A stretch of 63,393 nucleotides of DNA, taken from NCBI GenBank assembly GCA_002418185.1, contig DIDN01000022.1, positions 1 to 63,393 of the forward strand. Direction: 5' to 3'. Made by a program: the position numbers and the translations under genes. Shown piece after piece: positions 8,241 to 15,793 of this stretch. Numbering within the stretch: position 1 is the first letter of the stretch; each line of letters begins with the position of its first letter. This stretch comes from Deltaproteobacteria bacterium UBA5799 (GTDB lineage Bacteria; Desulfobacterota; GWC2-55-46). The notes under the pieces are model-generated. The model was not told the origin of the DNA. It saw nothing but the letters and a program-made list of their open reading frames with translations, and ran no database searches.

Positions 8241-10433
8241 TCAAAACGAGCAGTCGCTTATGTTATCGCAGTCGTAATTCGCGTCTTCGGGAACTATCTC
8301 GATTTCGCTGAACGAGCCGTTGCACACCTTCTCCGTGGACGGGTTTATCGTCCGGAAGACTATGCGTCCGGACGCATAGGTGCTGGGCCTCGCGTACGAC
8401 TCGACGCACGCGCCGTTCATGAGCCTGTAGCCGAGCGGGTCCGAGTCCTCGAGCGTGCCGGCCGGCGCGTTGCTCCCGTGTATGCCCTTTATCTGGTTCA
8501 CCGTCTCGGTCGGGTCGTACCACCCGCCGTGGCACGACAGGCAGAGTATGCCGAACTTGTTCGAGTCGTTGCCGGTCCCCGTCCCCTGCATATAGAAGGG
8601 AGAGCTGGTGCCAAGCCCGTCGGGCGGGTGCGAGACCCTCGCATAGTTCGCTTTGGTGCCCACGTAGCCCTCGTCCCCGTAGACCTCGCGCTTGTGGCAG
8701 TTGTAGCAGAAGTTCTCTGCCGTGCCGAAACCCGTGGTGTTCGACTTGAGTATCCATTTCTCGTTCGAGCCGTGCACGCCCAGGGGGTCGGACGAGACGC
8801 TCGAGCCGTGGCATGCGGAGCATGTGACGGTGCTGTCGTGCGAGACGCTGAAATAACCGGTCCTCTCCCAGTTGGCCGGGAGGTCGACATACCTGAAGGT
8901 ATTGGTAAGCCCGAGGCCGTTGTCAGGCCAGTTGGGGTTCGCCGGCGGGGAGCTGGAAGGCATGTTCCTGCCTTGCGCGAACACCGGGTGGAAACCCATG
9001 TTGTTGACGTTGAAGTCCGCGGTGGGGTCGGACTGCTCGACCGTCGACCCGTCGGCATTGCCTGAAGGCGCATTGGGGGGCATGTTCCCGTAGGCATAGT
9101 ACGAATGGCACTTTATGCAGAGGTAGCCTTCGAGGTTGTTGCCGCCGGGGGTTGTCGAGAGGAAATCCACCACCTCGTAGGTGGTGGCCGGTTCCCCCGC
9201 AGAAGGCCAGAACAGAGGCTTGACTCCCCAGCTTCCCAGTATGTTGGGTCCGATTATGTTCCCGTTCTCGCCGCCCATGACATGGCTGCCTTCCATGGCG
9301 CCGTGGGGGTTGTGGCAGTCGGCGCATTCCGCGTGCCTGTTGTCCCTGAGATTGTCAGCCGTTTCCCTGGCCGGGTCGCCCGGGTACGTCCTCGACGGCG
9401 CGTGCAGGTCCCACGTGCCCTTGACATCGTGCTTGTAGGGGTAGTCGAACTGGGCCCTGAGGTCCTTTTCGGCCACGTTCCCGTTGTGGCAGTCGAGGCA
9501 GAGCCATTCCTCGCCTTCGACCTCGGAGGTGGACGGGTTCGTGCCCTTCAGGAGCGTTTTTCCGGCAGCGCCGCCGTGCGAGCGGTGGCATGCGAGGCAG
9601 CTCTGCATCTCCGGCGTGTCGTCGGTAAAGCCCTCTTCGCCCATGTCCTCGTGCCAGGGGTTCTCCCCCTCGCCGTTCCAGACGGCCGTGGACGTGGCGT
9701 GTATGGACGGGTTGGTCTCCCAGTACCTCTTGTCGTGGCATATCTGGCAGAGCCCGCCGTTTGAGAGGCTCCCGAGCAGGAACTTGGGGAACTCGGTGCC
9801 GTGCGGGTCGTGGCAGCTCGTGCACTGCATCATCCCCGTGCCGTCGAGCTTGACAATCGGCTCGCCTTCGGGGTCCTTTATCTCGTCATTCGACGGATAG
9901 GAACGGGAGTACTCGAAGGATATGGGGTGGTCGTCCATCAGGTCAGTGCCTATATGGGACGTAGATATGGAACTCAGCTTCCCTTCCTCTATGCCGGTGC
10001 CGGCTACGCCCAGTTCTCCCCCCAGCCCCTTTCCGGGCATGTTAAGGAGCGAGCCGATGGCTATGGTGCCGTCGTGGCACGCAAGGCAGAGCTTCGAGGA
10101 GCCTGTCGGCTGTCCCAGCGTGGGCGAGTTGGGCTCGAGGGTTGCGGCCAGGGTCAGGCTGCTGTAAACGTCGTATGTGGCCCCCGAGTCCTGCTTGTTC
10201 CACACGGGCCCCGAGGGGTTTGCGTTGTGCGGGGTGTGGCAGAAAACGCAAATCTCCGTCGTTTCACCGGACTTTATCTCCCCGGGGGAAAGCGAGCCGA
10301 AGTTGTGCTTCGTGGCGGAGACCGCGGCAAGCGAGTACCCGCCGGCCGCGGCCAGAAGGCCGGCGACCAGGGCTGCGTAGAGCGCCTTTCGCCCGATATT
10401 GCCGCTTTTCCCGTTTCCAGCTTTGAAAGACAT
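8241..10433 (-). CDS. Large 11-haem c-type cytochrome
   Basis: 730-aa exported multihaem protein. The signal segment is about 16-38. Eleven CxxCH sites occur near residues 62, 116, 204, 229, 279, 312, 370, 439, 538, 576 and 631, and several are arranged as paired CxxCH units (CTSCHDPHG...LCQICH; CLACHRSHG...LCLDCH; CADCHNPHG...LCIKCH). Long haem-poor, G/S/T/N/P-rich stretches lie between sites, notably 450-535 and 640-730; this is typical of surface-exposed cytochromes. The last 75 residues have no haem but contain four Cys (CVESY, CNGS, CDN, CSF), so disulfides or attachment are possible. Neighbours imply a role in moving electrons to or beyond the outer membrane. Acceptor unknown. Confidence 0.9.
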   Translation of the reverse strand: MSFKAGNGKSGNIGRKALYAALVAGLLAAAGGYSLAAVSATKHNFGSLSPGEIKSGETTEICVFCHTPHNANPSGPVWNKQDSGATYDVYSSLTLAATLEPNSPTLGQPTGSSKLCLACHDGTIAIGSLLNMPGKGLGGELGVAGTGIEEGKLSSISTSHIGTDLMDDHPISFEYSRSYPSNDEIKDPEGEPIVKLDGTGMMQCTSCHDPHGTEFPKFLLGSLSNGGLCQICHDKRYWETNPSIHATSTAVWNGEGENPWHEDMGEEGFTDDTPEMQSCLACHRSHGGAAGKTLLKGTNPSTSEVEGEEWLCLDCHNGNVAEKDLRAQFDYPYKHDVKGTWDLHAPSRTYPGDPARETADNLRDNRHAECADCHNPHGAMEGSHVMGGENGNIIGPNILGSWGVKPLFWPSAGEPATTYEVVDFLSTTPGGNNLEGYLCIKCHSYYAYGNMPPNAPSGNADGSTVEQSDPTADFNVNNMGFHPVFAQGRNMPSSSPPANPNWPDNGLGLTNTFRYVDLPANWERTGYFSVSHDSTVTCSACHGSSVSSDPLGVHGSNEKWILKSNTTGFGTAENFCYNCHKREVYGDEGYVGTKANYARVSHPPDGLGTSSPFYMQGTGTGNDSNKFGILCLSCHGGWYDPTETVNQIKGIHGSNAPAGTLEDSDPLGYRLMNGACVESYARPSTYASGRIVFRTINPSTEKVCNGSFSEIEIVPEDANYDCDNISDCSF

Positions 10434-10465
10434 ATCCGTCCTGCCGTTCAGGGCTCCGGGGCCGG

Positions 10466-11536
10466 TCAGCTCCCGAGGTAATCGAATACCTGCACCCTGC
10501 CGTTATACGAGTCAGAGATGTATATCCTGTTGCCGTCGTCTATGAATACGCCGCTCGGGAGCCAGAAGGTGCCGGCTGACTTGCCGAGGGTGCCGAAGTT
10601 CAGGAGGAACTCCCCCTGCCTGTTGAATATCTGTACCGTGTCGAAAAGGGCGTCCGCGACGTAGATGTTGCCGTCCCTGTCGACGGCGATGCCCTTGGGC
10701 CTGCCGAAATCACCGGTCCCGTCCCCCTGACTGCCGAAGGAGCCCAGGAACGAGCCGCCACTGTCGAACATCTGGACCCTGAAGTTGAGCGAGTCCACGA
10801 CGTACAGGTCGCCGCCCCTGTCCAGTGCGAGGTCCACCGGGTAATTGAACTCTCCTATTTCCTTCCCCCTCCTGCCGAAGGAGCCGACCTCCGCGCCGAC
10901 AAGGTCGTATATGCGCACGCTGTGAGAGGCGGTGTCGGTCACATACACCCTGCCGTCCGCCTTGTTTATCGCGATGCCGGTGGGCCTTTCTCCCGCGGCG
11001 AATGAAAACCGGAACTTGCCGTTGGAGTTGAATACAAAGACCTTTTGGGCTACCGAGTCCGTGACATAGATATTGTCCTCGCCGTCGGTAGCCGCGGCTA
11101 TGGGCGAAGCGAACTGCTCGCGGCCCGGTTCATCGATGACGGTGTATTTCTTCCTGACCATGTCGAAGACGTGCACCTTCTTGAAGGCCGTATCGGCGAC
11201 TATGAGCCTTCCGGCGGAATCGACCGCAACGCCGTAGGGCTTGATGATCCGTTCGCTTTTCGCACCGAGTATGAAGTCGGCCAGCCTCTTGAAAAACCCG
11301 GTATTCGCGCCTATGTCCTCAGGCCTGCTGATCGTCCTGAGATAACTGATCCTTGCCGGTTCCGGCGGAGACGGCCAGATAAGCGGCGCCTGCGGCGTAG
11401 TGGACCAGCCCGGCTGCGCCGGGGCGGAAGCGCACCCGGCAGCCGAGAGCGCGAAGAAAGCAAGCGCCACGGCGAACCTGGATACGCCGTAGTACGATTT
11501 CCCGGGAGCCCTTTTGTCTTTCAGGATTACATCCAT
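10466..11536 (-). CDS. NHL-repeat beta-propeller lipoprotein
   Basis: 356-aa protein with a lipoprotein signal: hydrophobic stretch about 20-33, then a lipobox with Cys 35 (SAAGCAS). The rest is a run of about six NHL-type blades, each carrying a motif like GIAVDRDGNIYVADALFDTVQIF. Such propellers are protein-protein scaffolds. NHL proteins are commonly encoded beside outer-surface multihaem cytochromes in metal-reducing bacteria (for example around Geobacter omcS, from memory), so a role in cytochrome assembly or anchoring is inferred. It lies between the 11-haem and the tetraheme cytochrome genes with short gaps. Confidence 0.87.
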   Translation of the reverse strand: MDVILKDKRAPGKSYYGVSRFAVALAFFALSAAGCASAPAQPGWSTTPQAPLIWPSPPEPARISYLRTISRPEDIGANTGFFKRLADFILGAKSERIIKPYGVAVDSAGRLIVADTAFKKVHVFDMVRKKYTVIDEPGREQFASPIAAATDGEDNIYVTDSVAQKVFVFNSNGKFRFSFAAGERPTGIAINKADGRVYVTDTASHSVRIYDLVGAEVGSFGRRGKEIGEFNYPVDLALDRGGDLYVVDSLNFRVQMFDSGGSFLGSFGSQGDGTGDFGRPKGIAVDRDGNIYVADALFDTVQIFNRQGEFLLNFGTLGKSAGTFWLPSGVFIDDGNRIYISDSYNGRVQVFDYLGS

Positions 11537-11548
11537 CAGGGAAATGAC

Positions 11549-12157
11549 CTACTTCCTGTGACAGTACTGGCAGATATCAAGTCCGGCGGACCTGAACCGC
11601 CTGGTGCTGTCAGCCCCCCAGTCGGCCCTGCCCGGCAGAAGCCCTCTCTCGTGCGGGTTGTGGCAGGTGGAGCATATTATCTGGCCTGTATTCGGGTCGA
11701 GCGGCAGGATAGTGGGTATGTCCTTCAAGGTCATCCTGATGTTGTCGTAAATGGTCTTGGGAGGGACCCTCAAGTGGTTCGGCGCCTTCTGAAGGACGCT
11801 CAGCATGGCTGTCGGCTGGATCTGCGGGTGGATAGGGACCGTATGGCAGCTCCTGCAAAGCTGTACCGGGTCCTCGAAATAGAGCTTCACGTCCTTTATG
11901 GTCAGGTTCTTGTCTATTGCCGGGACTTCCTTGTGGCACACCACGCACGTGCCCCAGAGCACCTCTCCGGTTTCTCCTATCTGGTTGTGCGGGTTGATTA
12001 TGGTAAGGAGCGCGTCGGCCCTCTCGTACGGAGGCGGCCCGGGCGGGGCAGCAGGAGGAGCAGGGTCGGCCGGGGCCTCTGCTGACCAGGCCTCGCCTGA
12101 GGCGAGGAGCGCGCCTGCAAGAAAGATGACCTTGAGGATGCCGTATTTCCTTGACAT
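11549..12157 (-). CDS. Tetraheme c-type cytochrome with Pro-rich N-terminus
   Basis: 202 aa from the chosen start (MSRKYGIL). This start gives a proper signal peptide (about 1-26) and has AAGG nine bases upstream; a start 30 nt earlier has no visible ribosome-binding site. A Pro/Ala-rich linker (27-44) precedes four CxxCH sites near residues 71, 101, 162 and 196. The layout NPH, CxxCH, CxxCH-x3-HP, LPLD, CSTCHNPH, CQYCH is the same as in the 140-aa tetraheme protein of this locus. In size, haem number and company (NHL lipoprotein) it recalls the OmcE class of tetraheme filament cytochromes, but I cannot show homology without an alignment. Confidence 0.88.
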   Translation of the reverse strand: MSRKYGILKVIFLAGALLASGEAWSAEAPADPAPPAAPPGPPPYERADALLTIINPHNQIGETGEVLWGTCVVCHKEVPAIDKNLTIKDVKLYFEDPVQLCRSCHTVPIHPQIQPTAMLSVLQKAPNHLRVPPKTIYDNIRMTLKDIPTILPLDPNTGQIICSTCHNPHERGLLPGRADWGADSTRRFRSAGLDICQYCHRK

Positions 12158-12206
12158 GTTGGCTACCTTCTCTGAGATGACGGCCATTGGCCGTTCTGGT
12201 TTTTGT

Positions 12207-13343
12207 TTACTGCTGCGTAAAGGCGTAAATGGAGCCGTCTTCCGAGCCTATGTACACCGCATTGCCCGTAACGGCCGGAGAGGACTGAATGCTCCCCTCG
12301 GTCATATGCTTCCAGACAGTCTCGCCGCTATAGAGGTCTACGGCATAGAGGCCCCCGTCGTCGCAGCCGACGTAAAGGAGGCCGTTCGCGGACACCGCCG
12401 GGGTGGAGTTGACCTCGTCCGGGAACCTGTATACGGCGAGCTCCCTGCCGTCTTTCCTGTTGAAGACGGTCACGTCGCCCTTCTTGGAGGCCACGTATAT
12501 CCTGTCGGCAGTTACCACCGGGGTGGCGTAAGCGAGCTTGCCGAGGTTCTTCCTCCAGACGAATTTGCCGTCCTCGGCGTTGAGCGCGTAGAGGGTCCTG
12601 TTATACGAGGAGAGATAGACTATGCCGTCCCGCACGACAGGTGAGGAATATATGGCGGATTCGGTCCGCAGCTGCCAGTTCCTCCCCCCGCTCCTGGCTG
12701 AGGCGGAATAGAGTATGCCGTTCTTTCCGGCGTAGTAGATTGAGCCGTCCGCATAGGCCGGGGAGGCGTATATGCCGCTGTACTTCTCGTAATCGGCGAT
12801 GTTCCTCCTCCATTCCCTCTGGCCGTCCTTTGCCCGGAGGGCGTAGAGGTAGAGGTCCTTCGAGCCTATGTAGACCTTGTCCTCTGCCACAACGGGCGAA
12901 GTGAGCACCGGGCCGCCGGTCTCGATCTTCCACACGAGCTTGCCGGTTTCTGCCTCGAGCGCGTAGACAAAGCCGTCCCTGGACCCGAAATAGACCCTGT
13001 CCCTGTCGACCGCCGGAGATGAGAAGACCTCGCCGTTGGTCTTGAACTTCCAGGCCAGGGCCCCGGTCTTCTCGTCCAGGGCGTAAAGGTGCATGTCATA
13101 CGAGCCCACAAAGACCTTGCCCTTGTAGACCGCCGGGGACGAGTAGACCCGCCCGCCGGTCTTGAACCGCCATTTTAAAGCGAGCGGCGGCCTGGGCGCC
13201 CTCTCGACAAAGGGGACGTTCTCCGGGCCCTTCAAGAACTTCGGCCAGTCCGCGGAGGCCTGGGCGAAAAAAAGCGGCAGCGCGGCCATTGAGAGGGCCA
13301 GCGCCGCTGTAATCTTCCCTGCTGTTAACCTCGATTGATGCAT
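12207..13343 (-). CDS. PQQ-type beta-propeller protein, exported
   Basis: 378 aa with a signal peptide (about 1-31, cleavage near ASA). It is built from repeated blades with the PQQ-repeat signature, for example LYALDEKTGALAWKFKT and VYALEAETGKLVWKI, about seven to eight copies. There is no sign of dehydrogenase catalytic residues, so it is more like BamB, a scaffold, than a quinoprotein enzyme. It sits between the tetraheme cytochrome gene and a HAMP membrane protein gene (8 nt gap). Together with the NHL lipoprotein it gives the locus two propeller proteins that could hold cytochromes in place. Confidence 0.87.
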   Translation of the reverse strand: MHQSRLTAGKITAALALSMAALPLFFAQASADWPKFLKGPENVPFVERAPRPPLALKWRFKTGGRVYSSPAVYKGKVFVGSYDMHLYALDEKTGALAWKFKTNGEVFSSPAVDRDRVYFGSRDGFVYALEAETGKLVWKIETGGPVLTSPVVAEDKVYIGSKDLYLYALRAKDGQREWRRNIADYEKYSGIYASPAYADGSIYYAGKNGILYSASARSGGRNWQLRTESAIYSSPVVRDGIVYLSSYNRTLYALNAEDGKFVWRKNLGKLAYATPVVTADRIYVASKKGDVTVFNRKDGRELAVYRFPDEVNSTPAVSANGLLYVGCDDGGLYAVDLYSGETVWKHMTEGSIQSSPAVTGNAVYIGSEDGSIYAFTQQ

Positions 13344-13351
13344 AGTTCCTC

Positions 13352-13939
13352 TCAGACCTTCAACTTTGAGATTTCGTGGGATATTCTCTTCCGCTCCCGG
13401 GTTATCCCTTCGAGGGCTGCGGCAAGCTTGTTTGCGTCTCGGACAGACCCCTCAAGCACCCTGGACTCCCTCTCAATCGTTTGCCCGGATTTTTTGAGGG
13501 AACCGAAAAGAGCGGCGAGCGAGAGGGTCATTGAATTGAACGCGTCCGCCAGCCCGCCCGGCATATCGTTCGAGACCCGCCGGGCAAGCTCTCCCCGGGA
13601 GGCCCCTTTTACGGCCTCCCTCAACTCGAGGAGCGGGACCTCTATTCGGCGGAGGACAAAGTAGCCGATGACCGCGGAGGCGGCCAGGACCGCGGAAATG
13701 GTTGCGGCTCCGAGTTTCAGCAAGACAGGGACCGCGATTTCCGAGGTGGTCCGTATCTTTATATGGATTTTATATAACCCCTGTCCGAGTTCCCTGTCAA
13801 TTAAAAAATAGGCTGCGAGGAGGTTCAGCAGAAGCCCCAGGAGGACCGTTGCGGCAAAGGCCGCCGCGAACCTCGACTGAAGCCTCCTGTCCACGAAATA
13901 ATTTCTTCTCCTCCACCTGGTCTCGCGCGCATGCGGCAT
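13352..13939 (-). CDS. Two-TM membrane protein with HAMP-like domain and coiled coil, no output domain
   Basis: 195 aa. A basic N-terminus (RETRWRRRN) is followed by two membrane segments (about 26-47 and 73-98) flanking only about 25 residues outside the membrane. Next comes a HAMP-like region (RRIEVPLLELREAV...FNSMTLSLAALF) and a C-terminal coiled coil ending ERKRISHEISKLKV. No kinase, cyclase or methyl-accepting domain follows, so it cannot signal alone in the usual way. A second protein of the same design is encoded at 14832-15458, with the seven-haem cytochrome gene between them. The function is unknown; it may anchor or sense the state of the cytochromes. Confidence 0.75.
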   Translation of the reverse strand: MPHARETRWRRRNYFVDRRLQSRFAAAFAATVLLGLLLNLLAAYFLIDRELGQGLYKIHIKIRTTSEIAVPVLLKLGAATISAVLAASAVIGYFVLRRIEVPLLELREAVKGASRGELARRVSNDMPGGLADAFNSMTLSLAALFGSLKKSGQTIERESRVLEGSVRDANKLAAALEGITRERKRISHEISKLKV

Positions 13940-14035
13940 CAGGCCTCCTGGCCCGGGCTCGATTCCGGGCTATATGATAGTACCCTGGAATTAAAACCCC
14001 ATTAAACCACGGTTAATTCGTCGAACCCCCCCCCT

Positions 14036-14845
14036 CTACTTGTTATGGCACGAAAGGCAGAGCGCGCTGCCCTCGTTGCTCATGACGAGCTCGTTATGGA
14101 GCTTCGAGAACGGGTTATGGCAGCTACCGCATCCTACGTTCCCGGCAAAGAGCTTTATCTCGGGCGGGAGCTTGCCGACCGGGTTGTACGCGCCGCGGTA
14201 CCTTCGGCGGGCGTCGATGTAGGACACGCCGATGGGGTGGCTGAGTCCCGAGAGGCCTGACCTGTGGAAGAGCGCCCCTCCCATTTCCCTCCCCTCCGAG
14301 ACGGCGTCAGTCCCTGTCAGGGCGTCGTGGCACGCCATGCACCTCAATGAAAGCTCGTCGAGCACGCCCCCGATCTCTTCGGGGAGGTATTTCAACGAGG
14401 CTGAGCCCGTGACATGGGCCGAGCCGAGCGAGAACTGGTGGAGCTCGCTCTCCAGGTCGTTGTGGCAGAGCATGCAGAAGCCCGGACCCGCGGCCCTGGA
14501 GCGGAGGCGGAACGGCCCGTGCCCCTCCATGTGCACCGGGTGGCATGTAGTGCAGGTCACTTCCCCTTTCCAGTCGAGCGGCAGGTTCAGGGGCACCCGC
14601 ATCGAGGGCCTCATGTCGACCGGGTGGGAGAGCTCGAACTCGGAGGCGTGGCACTCAACGCACATCTTCGATATGTCCTGCAGGAATGCGCGCGGCTCAT
14701 CACCCGGCGCCGGTTCCCTTATGTGGCACTCGAGGCACCTGCCCTCGAAGTCGTGGTAGCTTGTCCACTGCCGGGAGTAGAGGAGCGCGGCGCCCGCGAC
14801 GGCTATCGCCGCGACTATCCCGATGGCCGTCCTACGCGCCTTCAT
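14036..14845 (-). CDS. Seven-haem c-type cytochrome, membrane-anchored or exported
   Basis: 269 aa. The N-terminal hydrophobic segment (7-23, MKARRTAIGIVAAIAVAG) lacks an obvious cleavage site, so it may anchor the protein to the inner membrane facing the periplasm. Seven CxxCH sites lie near residues 37, 62, 98, 124, 169, 239 and 263. The first four (CLECH, CVECH, HPVDM, LPLD, CTTCHPVH, CMLCH) and the last three (CMACH, HPIG, LPPE, CGSCHNPF, CLSCH) repeat one module, which suggests a tandem duplication that lost one haem. The 5' end overlaps the HAMP protein gene by 14 nt, so the two are translationally linked. A role taking electrons from the membrane quinol side is a reasonable guess only. 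Confidence 0.88.
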   Translation of the reverse strand: MKARRTAIGIVAAIAVAGAALLYSRQWTSYHDFEGRCLECHIREPAPGDEPRAFLQDISKMCVECHASEFELSHPVDMRPSMRVPLNLPLDWKGEVTCTTCHPVHMEGHGPFRLRSRAAGPGFCMLCHNDLESELHQFSLGSAHVTGSASLKYLPEEIGGVLDELSLRCMACHDALTGTDAVSEGREMGGALFHRSGLSGLSHPIGVSYIDARRRYRGAYNPVGKLPPEIKLFAGNVGCGSCHNPFSKLHNELVMSNEGSALCLSCHNK

Positions 14846-15458
14846 GGGTCTTCACGCCCGAGAGGGCCTGCTGGAGCCTCTTTGCGTTCTCGCGTATTTC
14901 GCGGACCGCTTCCCGGGCCCCGGCCTGGTGCGGCCCTCCTCTTTCGAGGAACACGTAAAGCTCCTCTTCCGCCTTTTCGAGCGCTTCAATTGCGTCGGCT
15001 GCGCTCCTTGCCGAGTGGTTTACCGACCGGACCATCGAGTTCAGGTCTTCGGCAAGCTCAACGAGCTGGTCTTTCCCTCGAAGGCGCGTAACGACCGTAA
15101 GGTCGCCCGAGCCGATCTCTTCCATATTCCGGGCGAGCCTGAAGACCGGCCCCGCTATCCTGTGGGAATAGAGTACCGAGACTGCCGCAACGGCCGCGGT
15201 CGCCACCCCGAGGACGAGCACCGCGTACGAGGAGGCGAAAACGAGCGGCAGGGCCTTTACCTTGAGCTCGTAAAGCGTGAATACGGCCTCGCCGTAGGAG
15301 CCCCCCACGCCCCTGGAGAGTGAAAATACAAGGAGCGCGAGTAGCCCGGCTGCCCCGGCAAGCGTCGCGAGGCAGAGCTTGAGCCCGAACCTGAGCTTGA
15401 AGCCGAGCCCGAGGAGGCGCGGACCTTCCAAGTTTTTACGGGTATCCGAAGAAGCCAT
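14832..15458 (-). CDS. Two-TM HAMP membrane protein, no output domain (first gene of cytochrome locus)
   Basis: 208 aa with two membrane helices (about 24-48 and 68-96). A HAMP domain follows (SHRIAGPVFRLARNMEEIGSGDL...VVTRLRGKDQLVELAEDLNSMV), then a helical coiled coil to the end. As in its relative at 13352-13939, there is no effector domain. It is the promoter-proximal gene of the electron-transfer locus: a sigma-70-like promoter is seen about 90 nt upstream, and its 3' end overlaps the seven-haem cytochrome. The overlap and repetition of HAMP plus cytochrome suggest a functional pair, perhaps a membrane foot or sensor for the cytochrome. Confidence 0.8.
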   Translation of the reverse strand: MASSDTRKNLEGPRLLGLGFKLRFGLKLCLATLAGAAGLLALLVFSLSRGVGGSYGEAVFTLYELKVKALPLVFASSYAVLVLGVATAAVAAVSVLYSHRIAGPVFRLARNMEEIGSGDLTVVTRLRGKDQLVELAEDLNSMVRSVNHSARSAADAIEALEKAEEELYVFLERGGPHQAGAREAVREIRENAKRLQQALSGVKTHEGA

Positions 15459-15550
15459 CTTTCCCGGCTATAAATAGGATTCAAAACCGGACTGGGAGAA
15501 AAGATTCGAGGTGAGTGCGCGAAAAACCGAAGCGGCGGGATTCCACAGGC

Positions 15551-15579
15551 ATTATATCCGAATACGCCGCAGTTGTGAA
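15551..15579 (-). promoter_or_regulatory. Sigma-70-type promoter of the cytochrome locus
   Basis: On the minus strand TTCACA (15579-15574), a 17-base spacer and TATAAT (15556-15551): five of six and six of six matches to the housekeeping consensus. Transcription would start near 15544 and leave a leader of about 85 nt before the first HAMP gene. Confidence 0.7.
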
Positions 15580-15618
15580 GCCGGAGAAGCGCGCGCCCTT
15601 TCGCGTTGCTGAAAATTA

Positions 15619-15647
15619 TTGAAAAAACCGCACGTTATTAATATAAT
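15619..15647 (+). promoter_or_regulatory. hemE: Sigma-70-type promoter of hemE-hemH-hemG
   Basis: TTGAAA (15619-15624), a 17-base spacer and a perfect TATAAT (15642-15647). The predicted start is near 15654, giving a leader of about 140 nt before hemE. It points away from the cytochrome promoter, and the two -35 boxes are only about 40 bp apart. Confidence 0.72.
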
Positions 15648-15703
15648 AAAAAGCTCTTTTCCGTTTTGCCCGCCGGAAGCGCAATTTTTACGGCAGGGCA
15701 GAA

Positions 15704-15724
15704 GCCGCGGGCTCGCTCCGCGGC
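15704..15724 (+). other. Hairpin in the hemE leader
   Basis: GCCGCGG and CCGCGGC form a perfect 7-bp stem around a 7-base loop, about 50 nt into the predicted hemE transcript. No T-run follows, so it is not a plain terminator. It could be a regulatory or stabilising leader structure. Confidence 0.4.
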
Positions 15725-15793
15725 CAAGTAGAAGCGCGGCGGGAAAGGCGGGAAGGATTTTTCCCGAACACAATCTGGGAGGAGAACCGAATC

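Noticed and set aside
6823..14845. Possible CRISPR array, given many short repeated motifs
   Set aside because: The repeats are CxxCH codons inside cytochrome genes. No regularly spaced identical repeats occur anywhere in the window.
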